Origin: Bacteroidales bacterium
GTDB taxonomy: Bacteria > Bacteroidota > Bacteroidia > Bacteroidales > Lentimicrobiaceae
Reading direction: 5' to 3'
Length of the DNA: 64,000 nucleotides
Assembly (NCBI GenBank): GCA_016709025.1
Contig: JADJEQ010000012.1
Span: 172,068-236,067, forward strand
Part shown: positions 20,101 to 29,800 of the stretch, piece after piece
Numbering within the stretch: the first letter of the stretch is position 1
Layout of the letters: the number at the start of each line of letters is the position of its first letter
Made by a program: the position numbers and the translations under genes
The notes under the pieces: model-generated
The model's input: the letters and a program-made list of their open reading frames with translations, nothing else
Database searches by the model: none
Told to the model about the DNA's origin: nothing

Positions 20101-21635
20101 CCAACGGCCCCCTTGTTCTCAGCCCTTAGCATTTCTTCTGCAAAACTGGTGACATCAAACTTAGCCGACAGACAACAATTTCCAACCATCAACAGGTATT
20201 TATGTGCATTGGTAAGGGCCGGAATATCCGAAATGGTGAAACTCGGATCTGCCCAGCCACTTGAGCTGCAATGTGCCGTATAATTGGCATAGGCAACACC
20301 GTTTGAGACATTGGTATGAATGTTTGCCGAATAATTAGCACCTGAAGGTTCTGGTTGCAGGTAAGTATGTGAAACAATATTGTGGGCGGCATTAAAGTAG
20401 GTTTCAGTGCCGTAATTAATTTGCCCGTTACTCCAGGTTTCATGTCCTGAATCTGCTCCGGCGGCCATCACAGCTTCATTGAGGAATGTGGGATCCGGCA
20501 TCAGGTATTGTTCGTATTCGAGTGTTTTATCGATCTGGGGTTGGAGTTGGGCGAGATTTGTTGCCGAGAACCTGCCATAATACACTTCAGGCAGGTTATC
20601 TCCCGTATATTCACAATACCTGAGATCGGTAACATGTGATCCGGCAGTTCCCGCCCATGCCGGGATTTGAGCGACATCGCCCACCAAAAGAACAAAACTC
20701 GGAGCACTGAAACCGGCAGGAGGGGAGTTGTAAAGCCCCTGCAGGTAACTCTTGATGGATGTGGTGGTTGTACCGACCGCCGGGTTATTGGTATAACCCT
20801 CAATCACTTTAAATCCTTTTTTGGTTTTCCACTGGATAAACGGCTGCAGCGCTGCCTGAAACATAGGATCGGAAACTATTACATAGGTTGCCGGCGCATT
20901 GGTTATCAGTTCATCGGTAGGGTCGAGCGGCTTGTAATTTACAACAGTCTGGTACATACTCCGGAAATAGGGAGATGCTTTTGCCTGTTTGAGTGCCAGG
21001 GTTGCAGCAACATCGGCATTTTCGAAAATAATTTCAATTTCCAGCTCGTCATAGATTCTCAGTTCATTCGTAACCGGGTTGTACTGAACCGGTGAAATAT
21101 CAACCCTCGCGAGATTCAGCGATCGCATCAACCCGGCGTGACCGGCAGTAACCAACTCATCGCTGGTAAACCGGTCCGTATTGTACAGGGCTTTATTGAA
21201 TACAAAGGGTACATTCTCCGGATCATCACTTTTTGACATCGGAGGCTGGGCCGGAAATACAGGATAGTTGATCCCGGTTTGTTTCAGGTCGATGATTGTA
21301 ACATGCTGTTTTTTAATTCTATAAGTAAATTCAGTCCCAAGAGGGATTTCAATCAGCCGGTGATATACCGGAAGCGCTGGCTCACCTTCTATGTTCCGGT
21401 TCCCAAATCCGTAAGCCGACAGATTAACGAAAATACCTTCGGGTGTCTTAACCTCCATAAAGTCAAGCCCGGAAACGGAAACCCTGAAGTTGATTTTTGA
21501 ATAGTCGCTTTCGGTGACAATGACTTTGGTTTCACCTGATTTCAGATTAATGTTGCCTGAAAAGACCAACATGGGAGTCAGGCACATCATTAAAAACAAT
21601 GCGGATAATAATCCTGTTCGTAAAAATGCTTTCAT
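17184..21635 (-). CDS. Gingipain-like C25 cysteine peptidase with CUB, PKD, GEVED and dockerin-like tail (1483 aa)
   Basis: Signal peptide, then a gingipain propeptide (~28-230). The C25 catalytic domain (~245-610) contains FVLLVGDVAQIPAWAG, LPEVYYGRFSA, ANYTAHCSSSGWADP with the catalytic His at 455, and LLMVGNCCLSAKFD with the Cys pair at 487-488. This closely follows the lysine-gingipain pattern TAHGSETAWADP...GNCC, except that the Gly after His is Cys and the Glu is Ser. A C-terminal Ig-like domain and two CARDB/NEW3-like domains follow. Then come a CUB-like domain (~965-1080, SNYDYLRIYNGTS), a PKD (~1085-1165), a GEVED (~1170-1300) and the shared tail ending VGTITP. The tail replaces the T9SS CTD of true gingipains. 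Predicted secreted endopeptidase; specificity unknown. The gene is intact. Confidence 0.9.
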   Translation of the reverse strand: MKAFLRTGLLSALFLMMCLTPMLVFSGNINLKSGETKVIVTESDYSKINFRVSVSGLDFMEVKTPEGIFVNLSAYGFGNRNIEGEPALPVYHRLIEIPLGTEFTYRIKKQHVTIIDLKQTGINYPVFPAQPPMSKSDDPENVPFVFNKALYNTDRFTSDELVTAGHAGLMRSLNLARVDISPVQYNPVTNELRIYDELEIEIIFENADVAATLALKQAKASPYFRSMYQTVVNYKPLDPTDELITNAPATYVIVSDPMFQAALQPFIQWKTKKGFKVIEGYTNNPAVGTTTTSIKSYLQGLYNSPPAGFSAPSFVLLVGDVAQIPAWAGTAGSHVTDLRYCEYTGDNLPEVYYGRFSATNLAQLQPQIDKTLEYEQYLMPDPTFLNEAVMAAGADSGHETWSNGQINYGTETYFNAAHNIVSHTYLQPEPSGANYSANIHTNVSNGVAYANYTAHCSSSGWADPSFTISDIPALTNAHKYLLMVGNCCLSAKFDVTSFAEEMLRAENKGAVGYIGGSNSTYWDEDYWWGVGYKTVALHPTYDANHIGGYDGAFHDHGEPTSDWFVTQGQMVVCGNYAVEESSSSLKTYYWEIYHLMGDPSLMIYYSVPQALTATYQSTLMIGMTSLAVNTEAYATVALSNGGVLLDAKVADAGGLVNLSFAALSAPGNLDIVITKQNRQPHIGIIQVIPADGPYVVNTGNTINDPAPNGNNNGAMDYEESNLLSVGLKNVGVETAVNVVATLSSSNSYITITDNSALYGNIAPNQTITIADGFAMNVANNIPDQHIVSFTVSATDGTDTWNSNFNITANAPVLAIGAMTVLDSGPGCNNDGILDPGETADLVIACSNTGHSAVTGVMTTLAISGGTSPYLTLNSNSYTIGSLAAGASGDATFNVTADAATPLGTPVDLLFDLVAGNSGQFTAQETKQLVIGLIPVFNMSNGTVTTCTGFFYDSGGASGTYQNGENFTMTFYPAAAGSMVRMIFNSFATESNYDYLRIYNGTSTSATLIGTYNGTTGPGTVTAANASGALTFNFTSDGSVTPAGWEAAISCYNTNIPPVAAFTASTTSPAILSTVTFTDQSENIPTAWAWSFSPNTVTFMNGTSATSQNPQVQFTALGQYTVSLTATNAYGSDTEVKTNYINVVQVEYCIPAYTTGTSAGDYITLVQLGSINNATGASSSPYYTYYSNLSTDLTPGSAYTITLSPGTYSSGNYIAVWIDFNRNSVFDAAEKLGTISISPTPATGTLPFTVPADAVAGITRMRVREVWNNSSFDACTTYGYGETEDYNVNILSLNQTLNLTVLLESLYNGNGTMRKAQGESGDQFTGNTADQVSIELHNASDYSIIEHTEPFVNVSTEGQASITIPGNRNGNYYITVKHRNSIETTSKQPVAFTSSLISYNFDGLTQAYGNNLLLMTDGHYTIFCGDVNQDGAVDTGDMTPVDNDAGNYATGYLITDINGDGMVDTGDITVVDNNAAVYVGTITP
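17230..19305 (-). repeat. Near-identical duplicate tract, copy 1 (3' half of first C25 gene)
   Basis: Matches about 21790-23862 almost base for base, with scattered mostly silent changes. It covers the sequence from VANNIPDQHIVSF through the CARDB, CUB, PKD and GEVED domains and most of the tail. Outside these limits the two genes differ clearly. Confidence 0.9.
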
Positions 21636-21736
21636 AATGGTTTGATTTTATATTTGTTATCCTGTGATAGCGCCACAGGTGATTCTTTTTCCTGTTTTCT
21701 GTGAACCCGGCCTTCCCCAGGCTTTATTCCCGGGGT

Positions 21737-23257
21737 TTAAGGCGTGATTGCCCCGGTAAAATTTGCTCCATTGTTGTCAACGATCGTTATGTCGCCGGTA
21801 TCGACCATACCGTCGCCGTTGATGTCGGTAATGAGATAGCCGGTTGCATAATTGCCGGCATCGTTGTCAACCGGGGTCATATCTCCGGTATCAACAGAAC
21901 CATCCTGGTTGACATCGCCGCAGAAGATCGTGTAATGCCCGTCGGTCATCAGCAGCAGGTTGTTCCCGTAAGCCTGTGTCAGTCCGTCGAAATTATAGCT
22001 GATCAGGCTGCTTGTAAAGGCCACGGGCTGTTTGGATGTGGTCTCAATGCTGTTGCGGTGCTTAACCGTAATATAGTATGTGCCATTACGGTTTCCCGGA
22101 ATCGTGACGCTTGCCTGTCCTTCGGTTGAAACATTTACAAATGGTTCGGTGTGTTCAATGATGGAATAATCCGAAGCATTGTGCAGTTCAATACTTACCT
22201 GGTCGGCCGTGTTCCCGGTAAACTGATCACCGGCTTCACCCTGTGCCTTGCGCATGGTTCCGTTGCCGTTGTAAAGGCTTTCAAGCAACACAGTCAGATT
22301 TAAGGTACGGTTTAAACTCAGGATGTTCACATTGTAATCCTCGGTTTCTCCATAACTATAGGTGGTACAGGCATCAAAGCTGCTGTTGTTCCAGACTTCC
22401 CTCACCCGCATGCGGGTTAACCCTGCCACAGCATCGGCCGGAACGGTAAATGGAATGGTTCCGGTGGCCGGCGTTGGTGAAATGGAGATGGTTCCCAGCT
22501 TCTCAGAGGCATCAAAAACACTGTTCCGGTTAAAATCAATCCACACCGAAACATAATTGCCGCTGCTGTAAGTGCCTGGACTCAGGGTGATGGTGTAGGC
22601 ACTTCCCGGAGTGAGGTCGGTTGAAAGGTTGCTGTAATAGGTGTAATACGGACTGGAAGAAGCCCCGGTTGCATTGTTGATGCTTCCCAGCTGGACCAGG
22701 GTGATGTAATCGCCGGCGCTGGTTCCTGTTGTATAGGCCGGAATGCAGTATTCAACCTGGACTACATTGATGTAATTGGTCTTGACCTCCGTGTCAGAAC
22801 CATAGGCATTGGTAGCCGTGAGCGAAACGGTGTATTGTCCCAGGGTGGTGAACTGAACCTGTGGATTCTGGGAGGTTGCGCTGGTACCGTTCATAAAGGT
22901 AACCGTATTGGGCGAAAAGCTCCAGGCCCAGGCTGTCGGGATGTTTTCCGACTGGTCGGTAAATGTTACTGTTGATAGAATGGCAGGGCTGATTGCAGAA
23001 GCTGTGAATGCGGCAACAGGCGGAATATTCGTGTTGTAGCAACTGATGGCTGCTTCCCATCCTGCGGGGGTTACACTGCCATCGGAAGTGAAATTGAAGG
23101 TCAGGGCTCCGCTGGCGTTGGTGGCGGTTACCGTTCCGGGGCCGGTAGTGCCGTTGTAGGTGCCGATCAGGGTTGCTGAAGTGCTGGTGCCATTGTAAAT
23201 TCTAAGATAATCGTAATTCGATTCGGTGGCGAAGGAGTTGAAAATCATCCTTACCAT
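21737..23257 (-). CDS. C-terminal fragment of the second gingipain-like peptidase (frameshifted at 23260)
   Basis: Continues the gene starting at 26285. It covers the rest of the CUB-like domain (MVRMIFNSFATESNYDYLRIYNG), a PKD domain (TAWAWSFSPNTVTFM), a GEVED domain (WIDFNRNSVFDASEKLG to YSYGETEDYNV) and the shared tail (LNLTVLLESLYNG, HRNSIETT, loops DVNQDGSVDTGD and DINGDGMVDTGD), ending TGAITP. The paralogue at 17184-21635 reads straight through this point as YPAAAGSMVRMIF. Here the minus strand has GGTTTCAATGG where the paralogue has GGTTCAATGG, one extra base. Confidence 0.85.
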   Translation of the reverse strand: MVRMIFNSFATESNYDYLRIYNGTSTSATLIGTYNGTTGPGTVTATNASGALTFNFTSDGSVTPAGWEAAISCYNTNIPPVAAFTASAISPAILSTVTFTDQSENIPTAWAWSFSPNTVTFMNGTSATSQNPQVQFTTLGQYTVSLTATNAYGSDTEVKTNYINVVQVEYCIPAYTTGTSAGDYITLVQLGSINNATGASSSPYYTYYSNLSTDLTPGSAYTITLSPGTYSSGNYVSVWIDFNRNSVFDASEKLGTISISPTPATGTIPFTVPADAVAGLTRMRVREVWNNSSFDACTTYSYGETEDYNVNILSLNRTLNLTVLLESLYNGNGTMRKAQGEAGDQFTGNTADQVSIELHNASDYSIIEHTEPFVNVSTEGQASVTIPGNRNGTYYITVKHRNSIETTSKQPVAFTSSLISYNFDGLTQAYGNNLLLMTDGHYTIFCGDVNQDGSVDTGDMTPVDNDAGNYATGYLITDINGDGMVDTGDITIVDNNGANFTGAITP

Positions 23258-23862
23258 TGAAACCTGCAGCGGCAGGATAAAAGGTCATGGTGAAGTTCTC
23301 TCCGTTCTGGTAGGTTCCTGAAGCACCGCCTGAATCATAAAAGAAACCGGTACAGGTGGTCACCGTTCCGTTCGACATATTGAATACCGGGATCAGGCCG
23401 ATCACAAGCTGTTTGGTTTCCTGTGCGGTGAATTGTCCGCTATTACCGGCAACCAGGTCAAACAGCAGGTCAACCGGGGTTCCCAGTGGCGTCGCGGCAT
23501 CGGCCGTAACATTAAAAATGGCATCGCCGGAAGCGCCTGCGGCCAGTGAACCAATTGTGTAACTATTGCTGTTCAGGGTAAGGTAAGGGCTTGTCCCGCC
23601 TGAAATCGCCAGTGTTGTCATCACGCCGGTAACCGCGCTGTGGCCTGTATTTGAACAGGCGATTACAAGATCAGCGGTTTCGCCCGGATCAAGAATGCCG
23701 TCGTTGTTGCAGCCCGGCCCGCTGTCGAGAACTGTCATTCCACCAATGGCCAGTACCGGTGCGTTGGCTGTGATGTTAAAGTTTGAATTCCAGGTATCGG
23801 TGCCATCTGTTGCCGAAACAGCAAAAGAGACGATGTGCTGATCCGGAATGTTGTTGGCTACC
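21790..23862 (-). repeat. Near-identical duplicate tract, copy 2 (3' half of second C25 gene)
   Basis: Partner of 17230-19305. Similarity breaks sharply near 23862, inside the codons for NNIPDQHIVSF, and near 21790, in the last ~20 codons of the tail. The N-terminal peptidase halves are only distantly alike, which fits gene conversion or domain swapping rather than a recent whole-gene duplication. Confidence 0.9.
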
Positions 23863-26285
23863 TGGAGGGCGTATCCGTTGGGTACCGTGATTGTTGCATT
23901 GGGGTCGATGTCGCCATAAACAGCTGAATTGTCAGTAATTGAAATAAAAGGATCTGCCGTTGAGATTCCGGTAATTACATTCACGGCAGTTTCAATACCG
24001 ACATTTTTCATTGCAATGGAAAGCTGAAGACTTTCTTCATAATCCATAGCACCATTGTTGTTCCCTCCCGGAAGGGGATCGCTGATGGATGCTGCGTTGT
24101 AAACAACATAGGGTCCTTCGGCAGGGATAACATCCACCAGTGCACGGTACCTGTAATAGTTTTGTTTGGTGATGGTAACAACCACCTGGTTGGGTGGTAC
24201 CTGCGACGGAATCGTAATGTTTACCGGAGACCCGGTACCTGTACCGGTGCCGATAATTTCACCATTCACGGTCAGTGCGATCAGCGAGCCGGCATTGGCG
24301 GTAACGCTGAATGAAGTTGTACCGGCATAAAGTACCGGGTTGTGCACAACGCTCAGGTACTGGGGAACTTCGGAGTAAACTGTGAGGAATGCATCTCCAT
24401 GGTGATGGAAAAGATTGTAGGTAACTTCTTTATCCCCTGTATTGTACGGCCAGTTTGATTGCGCAAGGAATATTTTACCGGCAGAATTTCCGAATGCCGG
24501 CATAACGCCCCTGGAGGCGGGTGTTGTGCCCTGGGCAGGCATAAATTCAGGCCACATATTGTCGTACAATCCCCATACATAGGTGTCGTTCACAAAAGAA
24601 TAGGAAACTTCCGAGGCTGCCATGATGCCCAACGCTCCGGCATTGTTGCCACCATAAGTATAGCGGTGGAATTTTTCAGCAAAGCATTCGCTTGAATAGT
24701 TGTATTTCCCGGTAAGGCAGTTGATCGACATAATGTAGGTCAGGTCGGTATTTACCAGGCCATCGATGTTGGAACTTACGTAGGAAGGTTCCCCCCAGCC
24801 TGTTTCCATCCCGTGGTCGCGGTGCTGCAACATAAAGGATCCGCTGTTGATGGCGGTGTTGATGGCAGTGGCATTGCCACCTGTCCAGCCGCCAAGGGCC
24901 TGGGGAGTTGAAGGAATGTAGCCAAGTCCTGATGGCCCGAAATAGTTGATGACCGTGCTGGTATTGGTGGCAGTTGACCAGGGGTCGCTGGCCGGATTGC
25001 CGTCGTAAACGGCATTGATGCGCACAGGGTTCTTTCCCTGTGCGTTTTTCCAGAATCCACCCACCACTTCAGAACAAATCTGGAACCAGCGCTCAGTCTG
25101 CCACCCGAGTGCCGTGATCGGGTGGTCGTAGAAATCAGCGCTCGTTGGCGGATTGCGCTCATAATTGAGGAATTTAGATACCATTACCTGCAACTGGGCT
25201 GCATTGTTGGCGGTAATCCTGGCCATCGTAATTTCAGGCAGGTGGTCACCATCCACATCCCCGTAAATATTATCCGAAACACAATAGCTGTTATAAATCG
25301 GAGAAACAACGGTGCTGTTTGCATCGGTTCCGTAATCACCCAGCAGCAGGATGGCTGCCGGAGGAATCGTCCAGGTATTGTAGGCATTGTTGATGTAAGT
25401 TTCGATGGCGGTGGTTGTGTTTCCTCCCACCTGGGCCAGGGTTCTTACCAGCGTGCTGATCCCCTGTTCAGTTCTGAATTTTCTGATTGAATCGGCCCAC
25501 CGGATAAAATCCGCTCCATTGGGTGTAATGATCAGGTATTCAGCGCCTGTGTCTTCGGAAGGGCCTCCGGAACTGATATTTCTGTTGTAATCGATTGCCG
25601 GAAGGGAAGTCAGATTAAACAGCGCGTCTTCAAGAATCGGGTCCCACCAGCGGCTGCGCAGGCGGTCATCGCCATATTGACCGTTTCCGCCATTGAAGGT
25701 AATCCTGACTTTCAGGTCGCGGTATATCATCAGTTCTTTGGTTACTGGATTATACTGAAATGGAGTAATCCCCAGCATCACAGCATCCACACCCCTGATC
25801 TTCATGGCATTCGAAATTACTACCGGTTCAGCCGGATAGAAGGCATTCCTGGAGTAGATTTCCTCATTTTTTATGTAATCGAGCGGAACATTTTCATCGT
25901 CTTTCGGAATCCTCGGAGCCGGGGAAATTTCTATATCCCGAAGAACTTCAGTACGCGAAGAGATGATTTCAAACAAAGGCCGGCTTCCCTGCGGGATGGC
26001 AATCAGTTTGCCGTTTCCGGGAAGGTCAGGCGCTCCTTCATTGTTGAAAAGGAAACTCCCGGGCAATGAAATGTCTTTCATTACTTTGCCATCAACCGTA
26101 AGGTCTTCAAGGGAAAAACCGCCGACCGAAAAGTTGATTTCAACGAAATTTGGGTCATTGGTCTGCAGTGTAAACCCGGGCTTATTCCAGGCATCGGGGT
26201 AGCTGAAATTCTGGGCACTCATTTCACTGCTGAAAATCAGGAAGGTGAGAATTCCCGATAAAATAAATGTAACAGCTTTTTTCAT
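23202..26285 (-). CDS. N-terminal fragment of second gingipain-like C25 cysteine peptidase
   Basis: The start is set at 26285 (MKKAVTFILSGILTFLIFSS) because the longer frame from 26315 would bury the signal peptide. It has a propeptide (~30-240) and a C25 catalytic domain (~265-640) with AAILLLGDYGTD, LPEITMARITA, MLQHRDHGMETGWGEPSY (His491 in DHG) and IMSINCLTGKYN (Cys523). The His-to-Cys spacing of 32 matches the other C25 protein here. The HG dipeptide is kept, so this copy is the more canonical. Ig-like and CARDB-like domains and the start of the CUB domain follow, and the last ~20 residues are out of frame. Repaired, the product would be about 1515 residues. It lies about 100 bp upstream of the first C25 gene and is probably co-expressed with it. 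Confidence 0.87.
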   Translation of the reverse strand: MKKAVTFILSGILTFLIFSSEMSAQNFSYPDAWNKPGFTLQTNDPNFVEINFSVGGFSLEDLTVDGKVMKDISLPGSFLFNNEGAPDLPGNGKLIAIPQGSRPLFEIISSRTEVLRDIEISPAPRIPKDDENVPLDYIKNEEIYSRNAFYPAEPVVISNAMKIRGVDAVMLGITPFQYNPVTKELMIYRDLKVRITFNGGNGQYGDDRLRSRWWDPILEDALFNLTSLPAIDYNRNISSGGPSEDTGAEYLIITPNGADFIRWADSIRKFRTEQGISTLVRTLAQVGGNTTTAIETYINNAYNTWTIPPAAILLLGDYGTDANSTVVSPIYNSYCVSDNIYGDVDGDHLPEITMARITANNAAQLQVMVSKFLNYERNPPTSADFYDHPITALGWQTERWFQICSEVVGGFWKNAQGKNPVRINAVYDGNPASDPWSTATNTSTVINYFGPSGLGYIPSTPQALGGWTGGNATAINTAINSGSFMLQHRDHGMETGWGEPSYVSSNIDGLVNTDLTYIMSINCLTGKYNYSSECFAEKFHRYTYGGNNAGALGIMAASEVSYSFVNDTYVWGLYDNMWPEFMPAQGTTPASRGVMPAFGNSAGKIFLAQSNWPYNTGDKEVTYNLFHHHGDAFLTVYSEVPQYLSVVHNPVLYAGTTSFSVTANAGSLIALTVNGEIIGTGTGTGSPVNITIPSQVPPNQVVVTITKQNYYRYRALVDVIPAEGPYVVYNAASISDPLPGGNNNGAMDYEESLQLSIAMKNVGIETAVNVITGISTADPFISITDNSAVYGDIDPNATITVPNGYALQVANNIPDQHIVSFAVSATDGTDTWNSNFNITANAPVLAIGGMTVLDSGPGCNNDGILDPGETADLVIACSNTGHSAVTGVMTTLAISGGTSPYLTLNSNSYTIGSLAAGASGDAIFNVTADAATPLGTPVDLLFDLVAGNSGQFTAQETKQLVIGLIPVFNMSNGTVTTCTGFFYDSGGASGTYQNGENFTMTFYPAAAGFNGKDDFQLLRHRIELRLS

Positions 26286-26882
26286 GGGTATCTGGTTTTT
26301 TTTGATTACTGACAATGAAGTAACTTACCGGATTGACCGGTGACCGTAATTCCATTATCTGCCGGCAGAGCATTGTTTGAATTTCTGTTCAACAAGCCCG
26401 GCAATTTAAAAACCCATGAGGCAAAAAGTTCGTTAATTTATAATCGCCTGTTCATCGTTCTTTAAATTCTTAAATATTTAAGCAGCATTCATATCATGGA
26501 TTCCAGTCCATTCAGTAATCAATAAATTCCCCTTCAACCTTTACCTATATCTACCCCATGGCATATTCTGCCATTTCCTTTGCCTGCCGGAGGGTTTGAA
26601 TCCTGCCGGGATTCTGTACATCAATCAACTTCACTTATACAACAATTTATTAAACCTTCATTGATGTCTGTCCATTGATCAGATGGATTTTCCTGATCAT
26701 TGACCCAGATTATCTGAATTGTCTCTAATCACAAATTCCTGTTAATAATCATTAATCATTTGATTATTAATTTATTAAATAGAATTCATCAAAGTTGATC
26801 ACTAATTGTAAAACAACACTTTGCGTCTTTGCGTCCCCGCCTGCCGTCGGGCAGGATTGCGTGAGACAAAAAATTAATATGC
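26286..26882. other. Intergenic region between M14 and C25 genes
   Basis: About 600 bp, AT-rich, with no credible coding frame. Near 26815-26870 it contains 'TTTGCGTCTTTGCGTCC' followed by a CCTGCCGTCGGGCAGG palindrome, a repeat-like sequence. A CTGCCGGAGGGTTTGAATCCTGCCGG segment lies near 26582. The region should contain the promoter of the C25 pair. Confidence 0.5.
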
Positions 26883-29800
26883 TCATGGAGTCACAACCCC
26901 CGTAAAGCCGGCCGCATTGTTATCAACAATGGTCATATCACCGGTATCAACAATGCCATCTCCATTGACATCACTACCCAGGTAGCCGCTTGCATAATTG
27001 CCGGTATCGTTGTCAACCGGGGTCATATCGGCCGTATCAACCGCCCCGTCCTGGTTTACATCGCCGCCGAAGATTACATATTCGCCTGTCTGCATTAACT
27101 GTAGGTTACCACCGTATACCTGCGACGGCTGGTTGAATGAATGGGTGATCACACCTGAAATAAAGGAAACCGGATCCGATGAAACCGTTTCCAGGCTGTT
27201 GCGGTGCCTGATGGTGATGTAATACGATCCGTTCAGCACAGCCGGAATGGTTAAACCGGCTGTACCATTGATATTCAGATCTACATTGGATGCCGCATAA
27301 ACGACGTTACCGTAATTGACCGCTTCATGCAGTTCAACGGTCACCTGGTCGGCCACGGTGCCGGGGTACTGATCGCCCGAAACTCCCTGTGCCTTGCGCA
27401 TTGTGCCCGGTCCATCGTACAATCCCTCCAGCATTAATGAGATATTCAACGTCTTTTCTTCTGAAATGGTCAGGGTGCAGGGCACCGTAAACTCCGGTTG
27501 ATCGGGATCGTTGCTGCTGATCTGAATGTTTGCAGTGTAGGTGCCAACGGCCAGTGATCCGGCTTCAAAGTCAATATCAATCTGCTGACTGCTGCCGGGC
27601 AGAACGGTGCCAGAAGTGGAACTGGCCCCGTTTACCTTTAGCCAGGTATAGGCCGGAACATAAGTGTAATCAATAACAAGGTAAGGTTTGTTGATTTCAT
27701 TCCAGCCGTCGAAGCCGATGTAATACGCGGAACTTCCATCGCGGTCCATAATGCCGATCGCAAACCAGTTCTGCGCCAGCGCAGCCTGGAGGTTGGCATT
27801 GGCATTACCACCGAGTGTATGTACTTTCCAGCCTGTGGTATAAGTGCTTGCCTCACTGCGGTATAGGTAATAACCGGAGGCCGATTCTGCCGTAATGTCG
27901 CTGTATAGTGTTGAAGAAGAAGCTGTAACCGGATCTGCCGTTACCGGATTAATGTTCCAGTAAGGGTAATTTGTGGCATTTACATACCCGTGAAACTCAA
28001 TGGAGTTAATGGTTGCCCCATCGGGGATTGAACTTACGTCAAACTTCATCCATCCGGCTTCAGTTGTCGGATAACCTTTCACCAGGCTGGTCTGAGTCTT
28101 TGCCGAAGTTGTAGTAGTTCCTGAATTGTAGGCTGCATTCAGCGGGTTAACGGTAATTGATGACCTGCCGGTTGAACCGTTGTAAACTACCTGGGCTGTA
28201 TACGTCAGTTCGGTTTCTCCTGTGTTTGAAATAACCAGCAAATCGGTGGTGGTGCCGCCAGGGCTGAGAGTTTTTATAAAGGAGGCAGGTGATACAGCAA
28301 TGTTTGCCGGATCGGGGACAGGGGCTACCGGGGGGAAGACAATATAGTCAACCCATGCACAGTCGCTGCCACTCACCACACTAACATCTTTTGAATAACT
28401 CCATTTGAACGTATGCAGGCCTGCTGATACCGCATAGCTTGCTTCGCCCCATCCTATTTCTCCCGACCATTGTCCCTGCTGCACATTATCAATGTAAAAC
28501 CTGAGAAAATCGTAACTGCTTTCGGAAGAAACTTTCCGGAAAAATGAAACGGTTCCAGCTGAAGAAAGGTTGAGTTCTATGCTCATTTCTGAGGATTGAC
28601 TGTTGCCAATGGCGCCTGATTTTGCACAATAGAGCCCATCGTAAGGGCTTACGGTCGTGATGGTCCAGGGGGCATTGCCGCCAAAGGCCCAGGCAGTCTC
28701 AAAAGCCCCCGTTTCAAAACTCCAGGCAGTGCTTTCTTCAAGCTGAAAATCAAATACGTGATTAACAGTAGATATTTCGCGTTGTTGAATGATGCCGGCA
28801 TAGCCCACTTTGCTGATCCTGAAATTATACGTCCCTTCCATAACATCCGCAATGGAATACTGGCCTGCTGCGTTGGTCGTAACCGGTGACAGCGGGGTGT
28901 CCACAATTTCTACGGTGGCGTCCTCAATGGGCAGACCGGTGGCGATATTGGTAACCACGCCACTTACATCTACGGTCTGGGCCTGAACCATGTTCACATT
29001 CAGGATGGTTTGCCCCAGGTTGGTGATGTTGACATTCGTAAATGTTTGAGGAATATAACCATACACGGAAAAGGTAACCGTGTAGCTGCCATCGGGAAGC
29101 ATCCGGTAATAGCGGCCAAATGCTTCATCCGATACATAGGGTGCACGGTAGGCGCCGGTATTGTCTATCCCGGTAATATAAACTTCGGCTTGTATTGGCA
29201 ATAAGGTGTTTGCATCTTTCACCAGCCCTGTCAGGGTAGATTTGTCTACCCGGTTGAGCAGGATCATCGCGGCCTGCAGGTTATTCTGGCATATGGTGCT
29301 GATCTGGCTTGCCGGTGGGATAAACTGGGTGCCCAGTTCTATGGTGTAACAATAAACACCGTGCTGTCCATAGGCATAGTCATCCGTAGTGCCTGAAGCA
29401 GGATAAAGTCCCGAGGATTTGTCAGGTGTATAATAACCACCTCCGCTTGCAGGTATGGTATTGGCCATGCTTACAGCCAGTGCTTCAAGGCTGGTGTGGT
29501 CCGGTGCAAATGCCCCGGTCGAATAGCCGTAAGGGAAAAGTACCAACTCGCTGTAACTATGATATGTGATTCCGGCAACGAAATGATGCTGGTCGATGAT
29601 GTTTTTCATCGCCATGGTTTCGGGTTCTGAGAAACCGGCGGGGCCGCAGTAAGTGATATCGGATGGATTGGTGGAAGTTCCTTCGCCGCCCCATTCCCAG
29701 CCGTAATTCCGGTTGGGATCAACGCCATCGGTGGTGCCGGCGTCAATGCTGCTGTTACCATTGTTGTCGCGGATGTTTTTTCTCCACCAAAGGTCAGCTT

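Noticed and set aside
23202..23264. Programmed ribosomal frameshifting in the second C25 gene
   Set aside because: No slippery heptamer or downstream structure is evident, and the paralogue is in frame at this point with one base fewer.
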